Source: an uncultured Granulosicoccaceae bacterium
GTDB lineage: Bacteria > Pseudomonadota > Gammaproteobacteria > Granulosicoccales > Granulosicoccaceae
Reading direction: 5' to 3'
Assembly (NCBI GenBank): GCA_938035125.1
Contig: CALHNS010000014.1
Location: 62,001 to 126,000, forward strand
Length of the DNA stretch: 64,000 nucleotides
Shown: piece after piece, positions 27,436 to 36,131 of the stretch
Numbering within the stretch: position 1 is the first letter of the stretch
Layout: each line of letters opens with the position of its first letter
Made by a program: the position numbers and the translations under genes
Notes under the pieces: model-generated
Seen by the model: the letters and a program-made list of their open reading frames with translations, nothing else
Told to the model about the DNA's origin: nothing
Database searches by the model: none

Positions 27436-28041
27436 ATGAAAAAGGCGTTAATGGCGCTTGCTCTGTTACTGACGTCGACGTCAATGTCGGTAAAGGCTGC
27501 TGGCCTAGACATTGCGCTCAGTAACAATACGGCGAATATTGCCGTTCTGCTTAACCCCTATAATTTTCGCGCTGGCGGTGGCTCTGAATTGGCCGTTGGT
27601 GGTTTCCTAAATGAAACTGGCGATAGCTTATTGTTTGCGTCTTTGATGGCGCATGGGGTTAGAAAATTACCCGATCAGCAATACAATTTGGCCGCTGGGA
27701 TAAAATTGCTTACTGGCGACTTAGAAGTAGGTGATCAGTTCGCAGAAGCCGTAGGCGATTCTGAAAACGTCGGTGCATTGGCGCTAGGGTTTAAAGCAGG
27801 TTATGTGATTCCATCGCGCCAGAATCCCATGGAATTTTCAATTGAAGGTTTTATAGCGCCCAAAATTACCAGCTTTGGTGATGCGGAAGGCTATACAGAA
27901 ATCAACGCACGTTTTCAGATTGAGGTCATTCCTCAAGCATTAACTTATGTTGGCTATCGTCGCATCGAATTCGATACGAATGATTTCAGTGACCTTCGAT
28001 TGGATAGAAGCATTCACCTAGGTATGAAGTTAACCTTCTAG
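27436..28041 (+). CDS. YfaZ-like outer-membrane protein
   Basis: 201 aa with a signal peptide (to VKAAG) and beta-strand-rich mature sequence. YNFRAGGGSELAVGGFLNE and GYRRIEFDTND match the YfaZ family, ending in LGMKLTF with a terminal Phe as in outer-membrane barrels. Function in the family is unknown. A GGGGATGAG ribosome site precedes the ATG. The stop shares its last base with the GTG start of mazG, so the two are translationally coupled. Confidence 0.8.
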   Translation: MKKALMALALLLTSTSMSVKAAGLDIALSNNTANIAVLLNPYNFRAGGGSELAVGGFLNETGDSLLFASLMAHGVRKLPDQQYNLAAGIKLLTGDLEVGDQFAEAVGDSENVGALALGFKAGYVIPSRQNPMEFSIEGFIAPKITSFGDAEGYTEINARFQIEVIPQALTYVGYRRIEFDTNDFSDLRLDRSIHLGMKLTF

Positions 28042-28841
28042 TGAATCGCCTTATCGAGGTGATGCGCCGCCTGCGTGATCCGAAAACCGGTTGTGCGTGG
28101 GACAGAGAACAGAATTTTAAATCCATTGCCCCGTACGCAATTGAAGAGGCGTATGAGGTGGTGGATGCCATTGAACGCGAGGATCTGGCTGATTTAAAAG
28201 ATGAGCTGGGTGATTTATTGCTGCAGGTGGTGTTTCACTCACAAATGGCTAGCGAATTAGGTGAATTTGACTTTAACGATGTGGTTAGCGGTATCGTTAA
28301 TAAAATGATTCGTCGCCATCCTCATGTATTCGGCAATGAAAATTTTTCAAATACTACCGACGTGAAAGCCTCTTGGGAGGCAATAAAGGCGCAAGAGAGA
28401 GCTGAGAAGCAGTTAAGCCAAGGTTTAACATCCAGTGAAAATCCCCCGCCTGCCTCTGCCCTTGATGGAATCGCCAAATCGTTGCCGGCATTAAAACGTG
28501 CTGACAAAATTCAAAAACGTGCAGCTCGAGTCGGCTTTGATTGGCCAAATGCAGCTCCAGTGTTCGACAAAATTAAAGAAGAAACCGATGAAGTAAAAGA
28601 AGCGGTTGCTCGCTCAAATGCGGTTGATATTGAAGAAGAGCTGGGGGATCTGCTATTTAGCGTTGTCAATTTAACCAGGCACTATGGTGTGGACGCTGAA
28701 ATGGCTTTAGCCAAAGCCAATAAGAAGTTCAGTGGGCGATTTATGCATGTTGAACAACTGGCTCGCGATCAAAATGCGGACATGAATGCTCTTTCCCTGC
28801 AAGAGCTAGATGCCTTGTGGGATGAGGCGAAAAAACTTTAA
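28041..28841 (+). CDS. mazG: Nucleoside triphosphate pyrophosphohydrolase MazG
   Basis: 266 aa, as in E. coli (263). It contains two MazG modules: the first with GCAWDREQNFKSIAPYAIEEAYEV and DELGDLLLQVVFHSQM, the second with EETDEVKEAV and EEELGDLLFSVVNLTRH. The EExxE and ExxD metal-binding residues are intact in both. It hydrolyses NTPs to NMPs and PPi and is linked to stringent-response control. Starts GTG, overlapping the YfaZ-like gene stop. Convergent with dadA-like gene, with no gap between stops. Confidence 0.94.
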   Translation: MNRLIEVMRRLRDPKTGCAWDREQNFKSIAPYAIEEAYEVVDAIEREDLADLKDELGDLLLQVVFHSQMASELGEFDFNDVVSGIVNKMIRRHPHVFGNENFSNTTDVKASWEAIKAQERAEKQLSQGLTSSENPPPASALDGIAKSLPALKRADKIQKRAARVGFDWPNAAPVFDKIKEETDEVKEAVARSNAVDIEEELGDLLFSVVNLTRHYGVDAEMALAKANKKFSGRFMHVEQLARDQNADMNALSLQELDALWDEAKKL

Positions 28842-30092
28842 TTAAACAGAACTTCTAACCCAGCGGCTTGCACGAAACGGGGTTAAGTCGATGTCTGTGG
28901 GTTCGCCGCTAATTTGCTGAGCTAACAATTTTCCAGTAATTGGACCACTCATCATGCCTATGTGTTGATGCCCAAACGCAAGCCATAGATTGTCGTGTGC
29001 GGGTGCTTGATCAATGATGGGTTTACTGTCTGGCAAAGTCGGGCGATTACCGCACCATATCGGATCATCTGTAGGCCCTGCAATTGGGAAGGCTTCGTGT
29101 GCACGCGGTATGACTTGGTTAAGTTGGGCATAATTTGGCGGTGCATCTCGTCTGGCAAGTTCTACCCCAGTGGTTAGTCGAATGCCTGCTTCCATTGGTG
29201 CCATAATGTACCCTGCGTCTACATCGTAAAGCGTGCGATGTAAGGTGGCACTACCTTCGGGGTGAAAGTGTTGATGGTAACCGCGTTCAACACCTAAGGT
29301 TACGCGATACCCTAAAGGCTTTAAAACATCAGCACTCCAAGGGCCTGCCGCCACCACTAAATGCTCGGTGGTAAGAGTTGACTTTCCGTGCAACGTAAAG
29401 TGTTTGCCATCGTATGACAAAGACTTTATAGATTGCTGTACCACGGTTCCCCCATCGGCAGCAAATTGATTGGCGTATTCTGATATTAACGCGCCTGGGT
29501 TATTCACATAAGCGCTGTCGGTTAATAAGTAACCGCCGCGAAAAATACGTTTTAATGAAGGCTCTAAGTCGTAAATCTCATCGGTAGTAAGTACTTTGGT
29601 TCCAATATGATGGCGCTCGTACATCTGCCCATTAAAATCGTTTAGCTGGTATCCATTGGAATTTCTAAACACTTTTAACCAACCCTGTTCGCTAAGGCGA
29701 TGCATGTTGCCGGTGCGTTGCATAAACGCTTTGTGTTCATCTAAGGCGGGTGTGCATAACTGATACAGAGCTTCAACGGTATCGTTGGTGTCTTGTTTGT
29801 TGGCGTGTTTAAGAAATTGGGCAAGCCAAGGAAATTCAAGTGCGATTCTTGCCAGCGTGTACCGTATCTGCGGTTTATTATTCAGTAGATACTTGGGTAA
29901 CGATTTCCACAGTTCGTGATTGTTTAATGGAATGAACGAGCTTGAATTGATAACACCTGCGTTGCCAAACGAGGTTTTTGAAGCAGGTTTTGCCGCATCA
30001 ACTAAGGTAACATGCCAACCGCGCTGTTGAAGATGCATGGCGGTTCCAACACCAACCGAGCCTGCACCTAACACTGTGATTTCTTTAGCCAT
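28842..30092 (-). CDS. FAD-dependent D-amino acid dehydrogenase (DadA-like)
   Basis: 416 aa oxidoreductase with an N-terminal FAD-binding loop ITVLGAGSVGVGTAMHL and the C-terminal DAO motif LWLAFGHQHIGMMSGPITGK. It resembles DadA, which oxidises D-amino acids and passes electrons to the respiratory chain from the inner membrane surface. Related DAO-family enzymes act on other amines, so the substrate is inferred. It lies convergent to mazG and is separated from the upstream L,D-transpeptidase gene by a strong hairpin. A 19-bp inverted repeat abuts the start codon. Confidence 0.85.
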   Translation of the reverse strand: MAKEITVLGAGSVGVGTAMHLQQRGWHVTLVDAAKPASKTSFGNAGVINSSSFIPLNNHELWKSLPKYLLNNKPQIRYTLARIALEFPWLAQFLKHANKQDTNDTVEALYQLCTPALDEHKAFMQRTGNMHRLSEQGWLKVFRNSNGYQLNDFNGQMYERHHIGTKVLTTDEIYDLEPSLKRIFRGGYLLTDSAYVNNPGALISEYANQFAADGGTVVQQSIKSLSYDGKHFTLHGKSTLTTEHLVVAAGPWSADVLKPLGYRVTLGVERGYHQHFHPEGSATLHRTLYDVDAGYIMAPMEAGIRLTTGVELARRDAPPNYAQLNQVIPRAHEAFPIAGPTDDPIWCGNRPTLPDSKPIIDQAPAHDNLWLAFGHQHIGMMSGPITGKLLAQQISGEPTDIDLTPFRASRWVRSSV

Positions 30093-30111
30093 GGCTCATG
30101 GTACATGAGCC
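30093..30111. promoter_or_regulatory. Inverted repeat GGCTCATG-GTA-CATGAGCC abutting the dadA-like start
   Basis: Two perfect 8-bp arms separated by 3 bp occupy the whole ribosome-binding region immediately before the ATG at 30092 (reverse strand). As RNA it would fold into a hairpin over the initiation region; as DNA it could be an operator. No normal Shine-Dalgarno is visible outside it. Confidence 0.6.
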
Positions 30112-30124
30112 TTGAGGGTAGAAT

Positions 30125-30160
30125 CCAGTCACCTACAATTTCAGCATTGTAGGTGACTGG
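30125..30160. terminator. Long hairpin between L,D-transpeptidase and dadA-like genes
   Basis: A perfect 15-bp stem, CCAGTCACCTACAAT / ATTGTAGGTGACTGG, with a 6-nt loop. The flanks are A/T-rich but the T-run is weak on the reverse strand, so it may be a terminator for the upstream transpeptidase gene or a processing or regulatory hairpin. Confidence 0.65.
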
Positions 30161-30233
30161 AATTTCTCATTTTACCTCGTGCACAGCTTTCGGTATCAGG
30201 TGGAGCACGTGCCGCACGTTAGTTAAACCGTAT

Positions 30234-31886
30234 CTAAATGCTTAAGTTATCGATGTCCGATAAAATAGTGGCACTGTTGTCTTTATTTATAATACTAAGT
30301 AGGGAATTGCTTTTCAAAGCGTTAATCGTTTTCTGATCGTATTTGTAAACATCATCTCTAAACTGCAATCGCCCCGCTTCATCAGTAAACGTTGTTAGAT
30401 AAACAATATGAGAATCAACCGGGTTGTTCAAATCGTACTGTTTCGTTTTGGTCGAATCTAAAAAGCTTTGCGTGCGAACCTGTGACTCACCATCGAGTTG
30501 CAGCAAAAGAGATGCTAACCGGTCAGGGTCGTGCAATCGGACGCAGCCGTGGCTGAATGCACGGCGCTCACGACCAAACAAATCTTTGGCTTGGGTGTCG
30601 TGAAAATAGATGGCGTACTTATTCGGCATTAGAATTTTTAAATCACCTAAAGCGTTATTGTCCCCAGCTTTTTGCCGAATGGTATAAGGGAAGGGTTTTT
30701 GATGGTAGATGTTTCTAGAAACGCGGCTAAACGGTACTCGTATAAATTTCCCTTCTTCCCAACCCAACAGCTCATAATTATTGCGTTCCAAATACCCTGG
30801 GTTTTTAAGCTCTAAGGGCACCAGCTCATTATTAGCTATGCTGGCTGGCACAGTCCAAGTTGGTGCTGATACCACATGTTTTATCGTTTCGCTAAATTGT
30901 GGCGTGCGATGTTTTAACTTTCCAACAACAACCGCCATGTCCGCAATTTTTTGCTCGCCGTTATGCATTCGAACGCGGTAATCAGGAATATTGGCAATCA
31001 CGCGTTGGAAGCCTAAATCGCGTGGTAGCCAGCGATATCGCTCAAGGCTAATAACAACCGCTGTGATATCGTCATTAACTGAACGATTCATGGCAGCTGT
31101 CGTTTTCTTTCCAATAATTCCTGAAGGCTTTATATGATGACGCTTTTGGAAACTAATTACCGCTTCTTTAAAGTACTCATCATACTGATCATCAATGCCA
31201 GATGATCCGTCGTAATCTTTAGTTTCTAACAATCGAAGTTTTGCGCTTCTTATGGCTTCGTGTGTAGCACCTACGCTCAGTTCACCTGCATCTGGAACCT
31301 GTGTGCGTTTAACGCCAGAACTTTTTTCGTACATTAAGTTGTCTAGCGAATTTTGCAGCAGTACATAATCGGTATGAGAAGGTGCCAGTTTTTGGAAAGC
31401 TTCATCCACGCTTATCTGGCCTTGTCTAACAAGTTCGTAATAAGATTTAAGATCAGGTTTAGGCGAGCTTCGGTAATAGTAATCGTGCACTTTGCGGCCT
31501 TCAACAATACTAGAACCTAAATGATCGGCCAGCTTGTAGAAGGCATCGTCTAATGTCGACTCAAGTGAGGAAAGCGTTTTTTGACGCTCTTGCGTCGATA
31601 AATTGCCGCTGTTCAGTTCTTTTTTTAAGGCAACAATTTTATCTAAGTGATAGTTGGCAGGATTCAGCCCGTGTCTTACGCTGCCTTGAATCTGCCGAGC
31701 GAGTAACTCGACGTTATATGAGGTGAATCCTTGGCCATCAACCCAGGGGCTAGTGGATTGCTCATAAACCGCATCGGCGGCTTGAGATTGGGTCTCATTA
31801 GAGGCATAAAGAGTGGGTGTGTGCGAGAGTAGTAGGGCCGAGAAGGCCGCTGCAATAGCATTTTTGGCAAACTTAACTTTTTTCAT
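30234..31886 (-). CDS. Periplasmic L,D-transpeptidase (YcbB/LdtD type)
   Basis: 550 aa from the ATG at 31886 (MKKVKFAKNAIAA), which gives a normal signal peptide; the track start adds 19 residues without sense. Domain order is a scaffold region, then a peptidoglycan-binding module (KEAVISFQKRHHIKPSGIIG), then the YkuD catalytic domain with FSHGCVRLHDP carrying the active-site His and Cys. These enzymes form 3-3 cross-links in peptidoglycan. It is divergent from the PGB repeat-protein gene at 32104 across a structured 217-bp region. Confidence 0.92.
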   Translation of the reverse strand: MKKVKFAKNAIAAAFSALLLSHTPTLYASNETQSQAADAVYEQSTSPWVDGQGFTSYNVELLARQIQGSVRHGLNPANYHLDKIVALKKELNSGNLSTQERQKTLSSLESTLDDAFYKLADHLGSSIVEGRKVHDYYYRSSPKPDLKSYYELVRQGQISVDEAFQKLAPSHTDYVLLQNSLDNLMYEKSSGVKRTQVPDAGELSVGATHEAIRSAKLRLLETKDYDGSSGIDDQYDEYFKEAVISFQKRHHIKPSGIIGKKTTAAMNRSVNDDITAVVISLERYRWLPRDLGFQRVIANIPDYRVRMHNGEQKIADMAVVVGKLKHRTPQFSETIKHVVSAPTWTVPASIANNELVPLELKNPGYLERNNYELLGWEEGKFIRVPFSRVSRNIYHQKPFPYTIRQKAGDNNALGDLKILMPNKYAIYFHDTQAKDLFGRERRAFSHGCVRLHDPDRLASLLLQLDGESQVRTQSFLDSTKTKQYDLNNPVDSHIVYLTTFTDEAGRLQFRDDVYKYDQKTINALKSNSLLSIINKDNSATILSDIDNLSI

Positions 31887-31991
31887 GGTACAGAACTCTT
31901 CTGGTTCTTTGCTGCGTTTTAATGCTGTCTGGTGCAGATCCATCAGGCCAGCGATTTAGTAAATCTCCTGTGTATGTAAAACGACGTAAAT

Positions 31992-32036
31992 TCGGTTTCC
32001 TGAATCCCTTTTGTGCTCACACTGGGATGAAACCGA
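31992..32036. promoter_or_regulatory. Bulged hairpin in the divergent L,D-transpeptidase / PGB-protein promoter region
   Basis: Outer arms TCGGTTTC / GAAACCGA and inner arms ATCCC / GGGAT pair to form a 13-bp stem with a 4-nt bulge and a 15-nt loop. It lies between two divergent cell-wall genes, so it could be a shared operator or an RNA element in the 5' leader of the rightward gene. Confidence 0.5.
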
Positions 32037-32103
32037 CATTTCGAATTGGCACATTTATTCCTTACTTTGTTTTTTGATAACCGCAATCACGTGGGTAAGT
32101 TGA

Positions 32104-33531
32104 ATGAACGCTAAATTCTCTACGTTGGCCGTGGCCCTTAGCCTGGCTCTAGGGCTGCCGATGGGCGGCAATTTACATGCTGAAGAGGCTGCAAGCATCG
32201 ATGCTGCGCTTAACATCGACAACAAGCCGCCAACCAGCGATGAAAATCAATGTTTTGCACGAGTAAGTGTGCCAGCGGTATACCGAACAGAAGAGATTAA
32301 AACGGAAACCCGCGCTGAGGTTTCTCGATTCACAATTACACCTGCTGTATTTGAAAACGGTGTGGAAACCGTTATTACTTTGCCCGAACATCAAAGTATT
32401 GAAGCGGTGCAGCCTGAAATCATTGAGCGCGCGGAAACAGTTGAAATTTTCCCCGCCTCCCAGCAATGGGTAAGAGGATCGTTAGAAGGTAATCAGCCGA
32501 TCACTAAAGGTGAGATGGCAGACATCGCCGCATCAGGTGTGGATGTGGGCAACGTTGAGCCGGGTACCTGTTTAGTAGAGCACTTCTCTGAAGCTACTTT
32601 GCAAGATATACCGACAAAGATCTTGGTAAGTGAAGCTACCGAACGTCTAAGCGTTGAAGAGGCGGTTCTAAAAGAAGATACGGTATCTGTAATCACAAAA
32701 CCTGAATTTACTTTGTTGGTAGAGGTTCCACCAACTTATAACGACGGTGTAGAAAAAATTCAAATTGCTTCTGCCACAAAGCAATGGAAAACCGATTGCG
32801 GTGCTGTGCAACAGGTTGATCACATGACGGGTGAAACTCTGTGCTTGGTCGATGTGGCTGCACAGTTTAAAGAAATACCCACAAAGGTACTTGATGTGCC
32901 TGCGTTAATTACCGAAGTTAATAAAGATGCTGAGACCGAATCGGTAAAAATTCAAGTATTGGTAAGCGATGCGAAAGAAGTTCGTGAAGCAGTTGCTGAG
33001 GAATTTGATTCGATTGATCGTCAACGTATATCAAAGCCTGCCCAATACTCTTGGCTTGTCAAAGGGCAAAAGCCTGCGTTTGGTGCAAAGGCTACCGGGC
33101 GTACTGCCTGTTTTGTTGATCGCCCAGCGCAAATGGCTGAGTACACTCGAAAAGTGGTTAAAACCCCAGGGCGTTTCATTGCCAAAACCATCGCAGAAGA
33201 AACAGCATCAGTGGAAATTGAACAAATGGTTTCGGCTGCGAGTAAAGCGCCTTACAAAGAGCCTGCAACGTTTGAAACGGTTGAACGTAAGATAAAAGTA
33301 AGTGATGCCAAAATCGAATGGAAGCCGGTTTTGTGTCAGGTTAATTTCTCAGAAGATATTATCAGTCAGGTACAAGAGGCACTGGTTAGAGAGGGTTATG
33401 AGCCAGGGCCTATTGATGGCATTATGGGGCGAGGTACTTCCAATGCCATCAGTTCTTATCAAAAATCGAACAAGTTAGCCGATGGTGGCTTAACTATTGA
33501 GACGTTAGAAAAACTGGGCATCAAACTATAG
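32104..33531 (+). CDS. Periplasmic repeat protein with a C-terminal peptidoglycan-binding domain
   Basis: 475 aa. A signal peptide (to NLHAEE) is followed by about four divergent modules of ~85-110 residues. Each begins near a Cys-Phe/Leu-Val type strand (CFARVSVPAVY, CLVEHFSE, CLVDVAAQFKEIPTKVL, CFVDRPAQMAEYTRKVV) and contains a Pro-x-x-Tyr/Phe...Val-Glu pattern. The last ~65 residues are a PG_binding_1 domain (EALVREGYEPGPIDGIMGRG). It probably stays in the periplasm bound to the wall. No enzymatic motif is seen. Shares a divergent promoter region with the L,D-transpeptidase. Confidence 0.78.
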   Translation: MNAKFSTLAVALSLALGLPMGGNLHAEEAASIDAALNIDNKPPTSDENQCFARVSVPAVYRTEEIKTETRAEVSRFTITPAVFENGVETVITLPEHQSIEAVQPEIIERAETVEIFPASQQWVRGSLEGNQPITKGEMADIAASGVDVGNVEPGTCLVEHFSEATLQDIPTKILVSEATERLSVEEAVLKEDTVSVITKPEFTLLVEVPPTYNDGVEKIQIASATKQWKTDCGAVQQVDHMTGETLCLVDVAAQFKEIPTKVLDVPALITEVNKDAETESVKIQVLVSDAKEVREAVAEEFDSIDRQRISKPAQYSWLVKGQKPAFGAKATGRTACFVDRPAQMAEYTRKVVKTPGRFIAKTIAEETASVEIEQMVSAASKAPYKEPATFETVERKIKVSDAKIEWKPVLCQVNFSEDIISQVQEALVREGYEPGPIDGIMGRGTSNAISSYQKSNKLADGGLTIETLEKLGIKL

Positions 33532-33562
33532 TTAATTTGCTATAAAGCGCGATGTTAAGTTG

Positions 33563-33596
33563 CGGCAGATCCGAACCATTCGGATCTGCCGTTTTT
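33563..33596. terminator. Bidirectional terminator (CGGCAGATCCG hairpin)
   Basis: A stem of 11 perfect pairs (CGGCAGATCCG / CGGATCTGCCG), extendable by two A-T pairs, followed by five T. It lies between the convergent PGB repeat gene and the FN3 lipoprotein gene. Confidence 0.9.
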
Positions 33597-33597
33597 G

Positions 33598-35460
33598 TTA
33601 GTAGCTCCAGTTCACCACGTTCAATAGCTGAGCCTCTGTTAAGCCTTCGGTTAGCGGGCTAGCCAATGTTGGCGTTTCATTGAATAAGCTAGCTAAATCT
33701 CGTGCATTGTCTTGAGTGACCGACATGCCGTGAAAGAGCATCAAAGATCGAGTCTCTCCGGCAGGGACAGATACATCAATACGTGCCGATAGGCCTTCTG
33801 GTCCCCAGCAATTAAACACGGTTGTGCTGGTGAAAACTGAGCTGGATAAGGGTGTGCCTGGGCCATAGAACACGGTTGTGTTCGCAGGATCTCCACGTTC
33901 GCCGTTACTGCCATCATCAGTAATCACCCAGCGATCATCGGCACCGAAGGTGGTGTCTTCGCTACTGGTTGTGATTATGCGATTGCCACGATCTGCTCCA
34001 AAATTCGACGCCCAATTGATAACAACAAAAATATCTTCTGTGCTGTCGTTAGTGAATGAGGTTAGGTTTCGTAACACAGGTAAGCTACTTACCGCGTGAT
34101 ATTCGGTGCTGATTTGCAAATTCGCAATGGGAACCGAGGCGTAGTTAGACGTTGAGCTGGTAGCTGAACGTAACCAGCCACCCACTTGTGTGCCGTTAAC
34201 CCACATTAATGACCCAAAGTCGAACGCATCACCGTTGTTAGGCAGTCTGGCATCCGAGATTCCTACGCCCGAACCTGCGCCAGCAGAAAAAGAGCATGAA
34301 CCACTTGGGCCTGTTCCGCTAGAGGTTGTTAACCCATCGCTTATAAACCATGAGGCCATGCCACCTGATCCTGTTAAGGTGGCGCGATTTGCTTCGGCCC
34401 CGTTAACCGGTTCATCTTCAGGTGTGGTTATTAATATCGTTGCGGCGCGGCTTCGAATGCCGTCGTTATCCACCGAGTAGATATCGTATGTGTAGTCTGT
34501 TTCTGGTTGCACGCTGCCATCGTAGAAACTCAACGCATCCAGTCGGTCGGTAATTTGCTCATCATCACGAAAGATGTCATAACCGATTACTACCCCATCT
34601 TCATCTGAGCCACGTGACCAGAAAATTTCAAGATCATAGCCTGAGTATTGAATGCTGGTTAAGCCCGGTGGCTCTGTTGGTGCCCCTGGAATTTCAGCAA
34701 AATCAGGGTCTGTGCCGGCGATTAATTCATTTAAGTTGCTAACTTCGTCGCCATCATTGTCCCAACTTGTTGAATCAAATTCATCGGCTGATACGGTGAA
34801 TGTTTGGGTTTCTTGTGCGGCGGTTTCCACACTGGAATCGTAAGTGGCCAGTGTGGTGGAACCGAAGTGATCGTAGAACACAATGCGCAATTCAGATGTT
34901 GAATTGGCTGGCAGTGTTTCTTCGATAGCCCAAGTTTCATCCACTACCCAGCCTGCTTGTAATTCAGTATCGCCAACGAATACATCCAGTTGCAATTCTT
35001 CTGATGAATACGCAGGCACAGTGATATCAAAAGTGACTCTTGTGGAAGTAACCACAGGTGCAGGCGGTTCAGGTGGTGTCTCAGGTTGAACAGGTGCTGC
35101 AGGTGTTACTGGTTCGCTTGGCTGTGAAGGTGCAGCCGGTTGTGCAACCGCAGGGGGTGTTTCATTTTGTGTAGGCACAGTGGCAGGGTTGTCGCCATTG
35201 CTGTCATCGTTCGAAGGATTAACCATAGGTGTAGAGACTGTGGGCGTGGTGCCGTTATCAAGTATCGGGCTGGGTGTTATGACACCGCTGCCGCCGGGTT
35301 GATTGCCTGATGGGGTTAACGAGGTTGTGTCAGTAGGCTGAACTGTTGCTGCTGTATTCGTATTGCTGCTGTCGCCGCCAGAGGATCCGCAAGCGCTTAG
35401 AACAAGAGATAAGGCTATCAGCAAGGTGTTACGTGTTGTTTTGAGGTATTGAGATTTCAT
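33598..35460 (-). CDS. Large lipoprotein with an FN3 domain and an unrecognised C-terminal domain
   Basis: 620 aa from the ATG at 35460 (MKSQYLKTTRN). The lipobox LSAC is followed by a long Pro/Thr/Ser-rich, probably disordered stretch (to about residue 145). A beta-rich region follows, then a thrombospondin-like Asp-rich bit (WDNDGDEVSNLNELIAGTDPD) and a fibronectin type III domain (LEIFWSRGSDEDGVVIGYDIF). The last ~260 residues are glycine/serine-rich and I do not recognise them. Probably surface-exposed or periplasmic-facing; no catalytic motif. The track start adds six residues upstream. Confidence 0.72.
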   Translation of the reverse strand: MKSQYLKTTRNTLLIALSLVLSACGSSGGDSSNTNTAATVQPTDTTSLTPSGNQPGGSGVITPSPILDNGTTPTVSTPMVNPSNDDSNGDNPATVPTQNETPPAVAQPAAPSQPSEPVTPAAPVQPETPPEPPAPVVTSTRVTFDITVPAYSSEELQLDVFVGDTELQAGWVVDETWAIEETLPANSTSELRIVFYDHFGSTTLATYDSSVETAAQETQTFTVSADEFDSTSWDNDGDEVSNLNELIAGTDPDFAEIPGAPTEPPGLTSIQYSGYDLEIFWSRGSDEDGVVIGYDIFRDDEQITDRLDALSFYDGSVQPETDYTYDIYSVDNDGIRSRAATILITTPEDEPVNGAEANRATLTGSGGMASWFISDGLTTSSGTGPSGSCSFSAGAGSGVGISDARLPNNGDAFDFGSLMWVNGTQVGGWLRSATSSTSNYASVPIANLQISTEYHAVSSLPVLRNLTSFTNDSTEDIFVVINWASNFGADRGNRIITTSSEDTTFGADDRWVITDDGSNGERGDPANTTVFYGPGTPLSSSVFTSTTVFNCWGPEGLSARIDVSVPAGETRSLMLFHGMSVTQDNARDLASLFNETPTLASPLTEGLTEAQLLNVVNWSY

Positions 35461-35702
35461 ACCAGACTCCCTAGTCAATCAGAGCACCAGTATCTCTCGA
35501 ATAACTAATTGGAAAGTGGTATTCATACCGATGGATGTAAATATCGGTAATAAGATGCGGCAAGTTGGGCATTATGCGCACTAGTGGACGAGTATTTGAT
35601 GAGCTTTATGTGTTGCTGAGTCTCAATTAATACGTCACCTATGCTAAAGATTACAAAAGAAGCTAGGTTAAGTAGCCGCATTAGGAATCTAGGTTAAGAA
35701 GA

Positions 35703-36131
35703 TTACATCAGCGCTTTTAATCGCTCTAAGTAAGCCTGTTCATCAGGCGCCACCCCTTGGCGCTGGGCATCCCATAAAAATTCACCCAAGCATTCCATCA
35801 TTCGGTGTTCCACTTCATGCCCATCTTGATACTTTAAAAGTAAAGAGCGAGTAATGGATTGAATGCCGTTGGGGCGATTGGTGCCTACTTGTTCGCGAAG
35901 CGCTAAATGCAAAGATAAATGCAGGAAAGGGTTTTCATTAGCGTGTTCAGATGTGAAGTCTTGATCGAGTACATCGTCGTCTTGCAACATGAGTTCGTGA
36001 TACCACGGATGTTCTTCAACTAAGTCAGCAATTTGTTTATCTAATGGAGCCAATGTTTCATTTGCCAATCGGCGTCGCCACGCTTGTCGAAACTGATCAC
36101 GCAGCTTTTTACGATCTTCACTGAATATCAT
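35703..36131 (-). CDS. DUF1841 family protein
   Basis: A 142-aa soluble protein with NPFLHLSLHLALREQVGTNRP and a C-terminal AYLERLKAL helix, which match DUF1841, a small conserved cytoplasmic family of proteobacteria with no known function. It overlaps the rnfE stop by 4 bp and is the last gene of the metG-rnf run. In E. coli the corresponding position after rsxE is occupied by nth, which is not present here. Confidence 0.82.
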   Translation of the reverse strand: MIFSEDRKKLRDQFRQAWRRRLANETLAPLDKQIADLVEEHPWYHELMLQDDDVLDQDFTSEHANENPFLHLSLHLALREQVGTNRPNGIQSITRSLLLKYQDGHEVEHRMMECLGEFLWDAQRQGVAPDEQAYLERLKALM

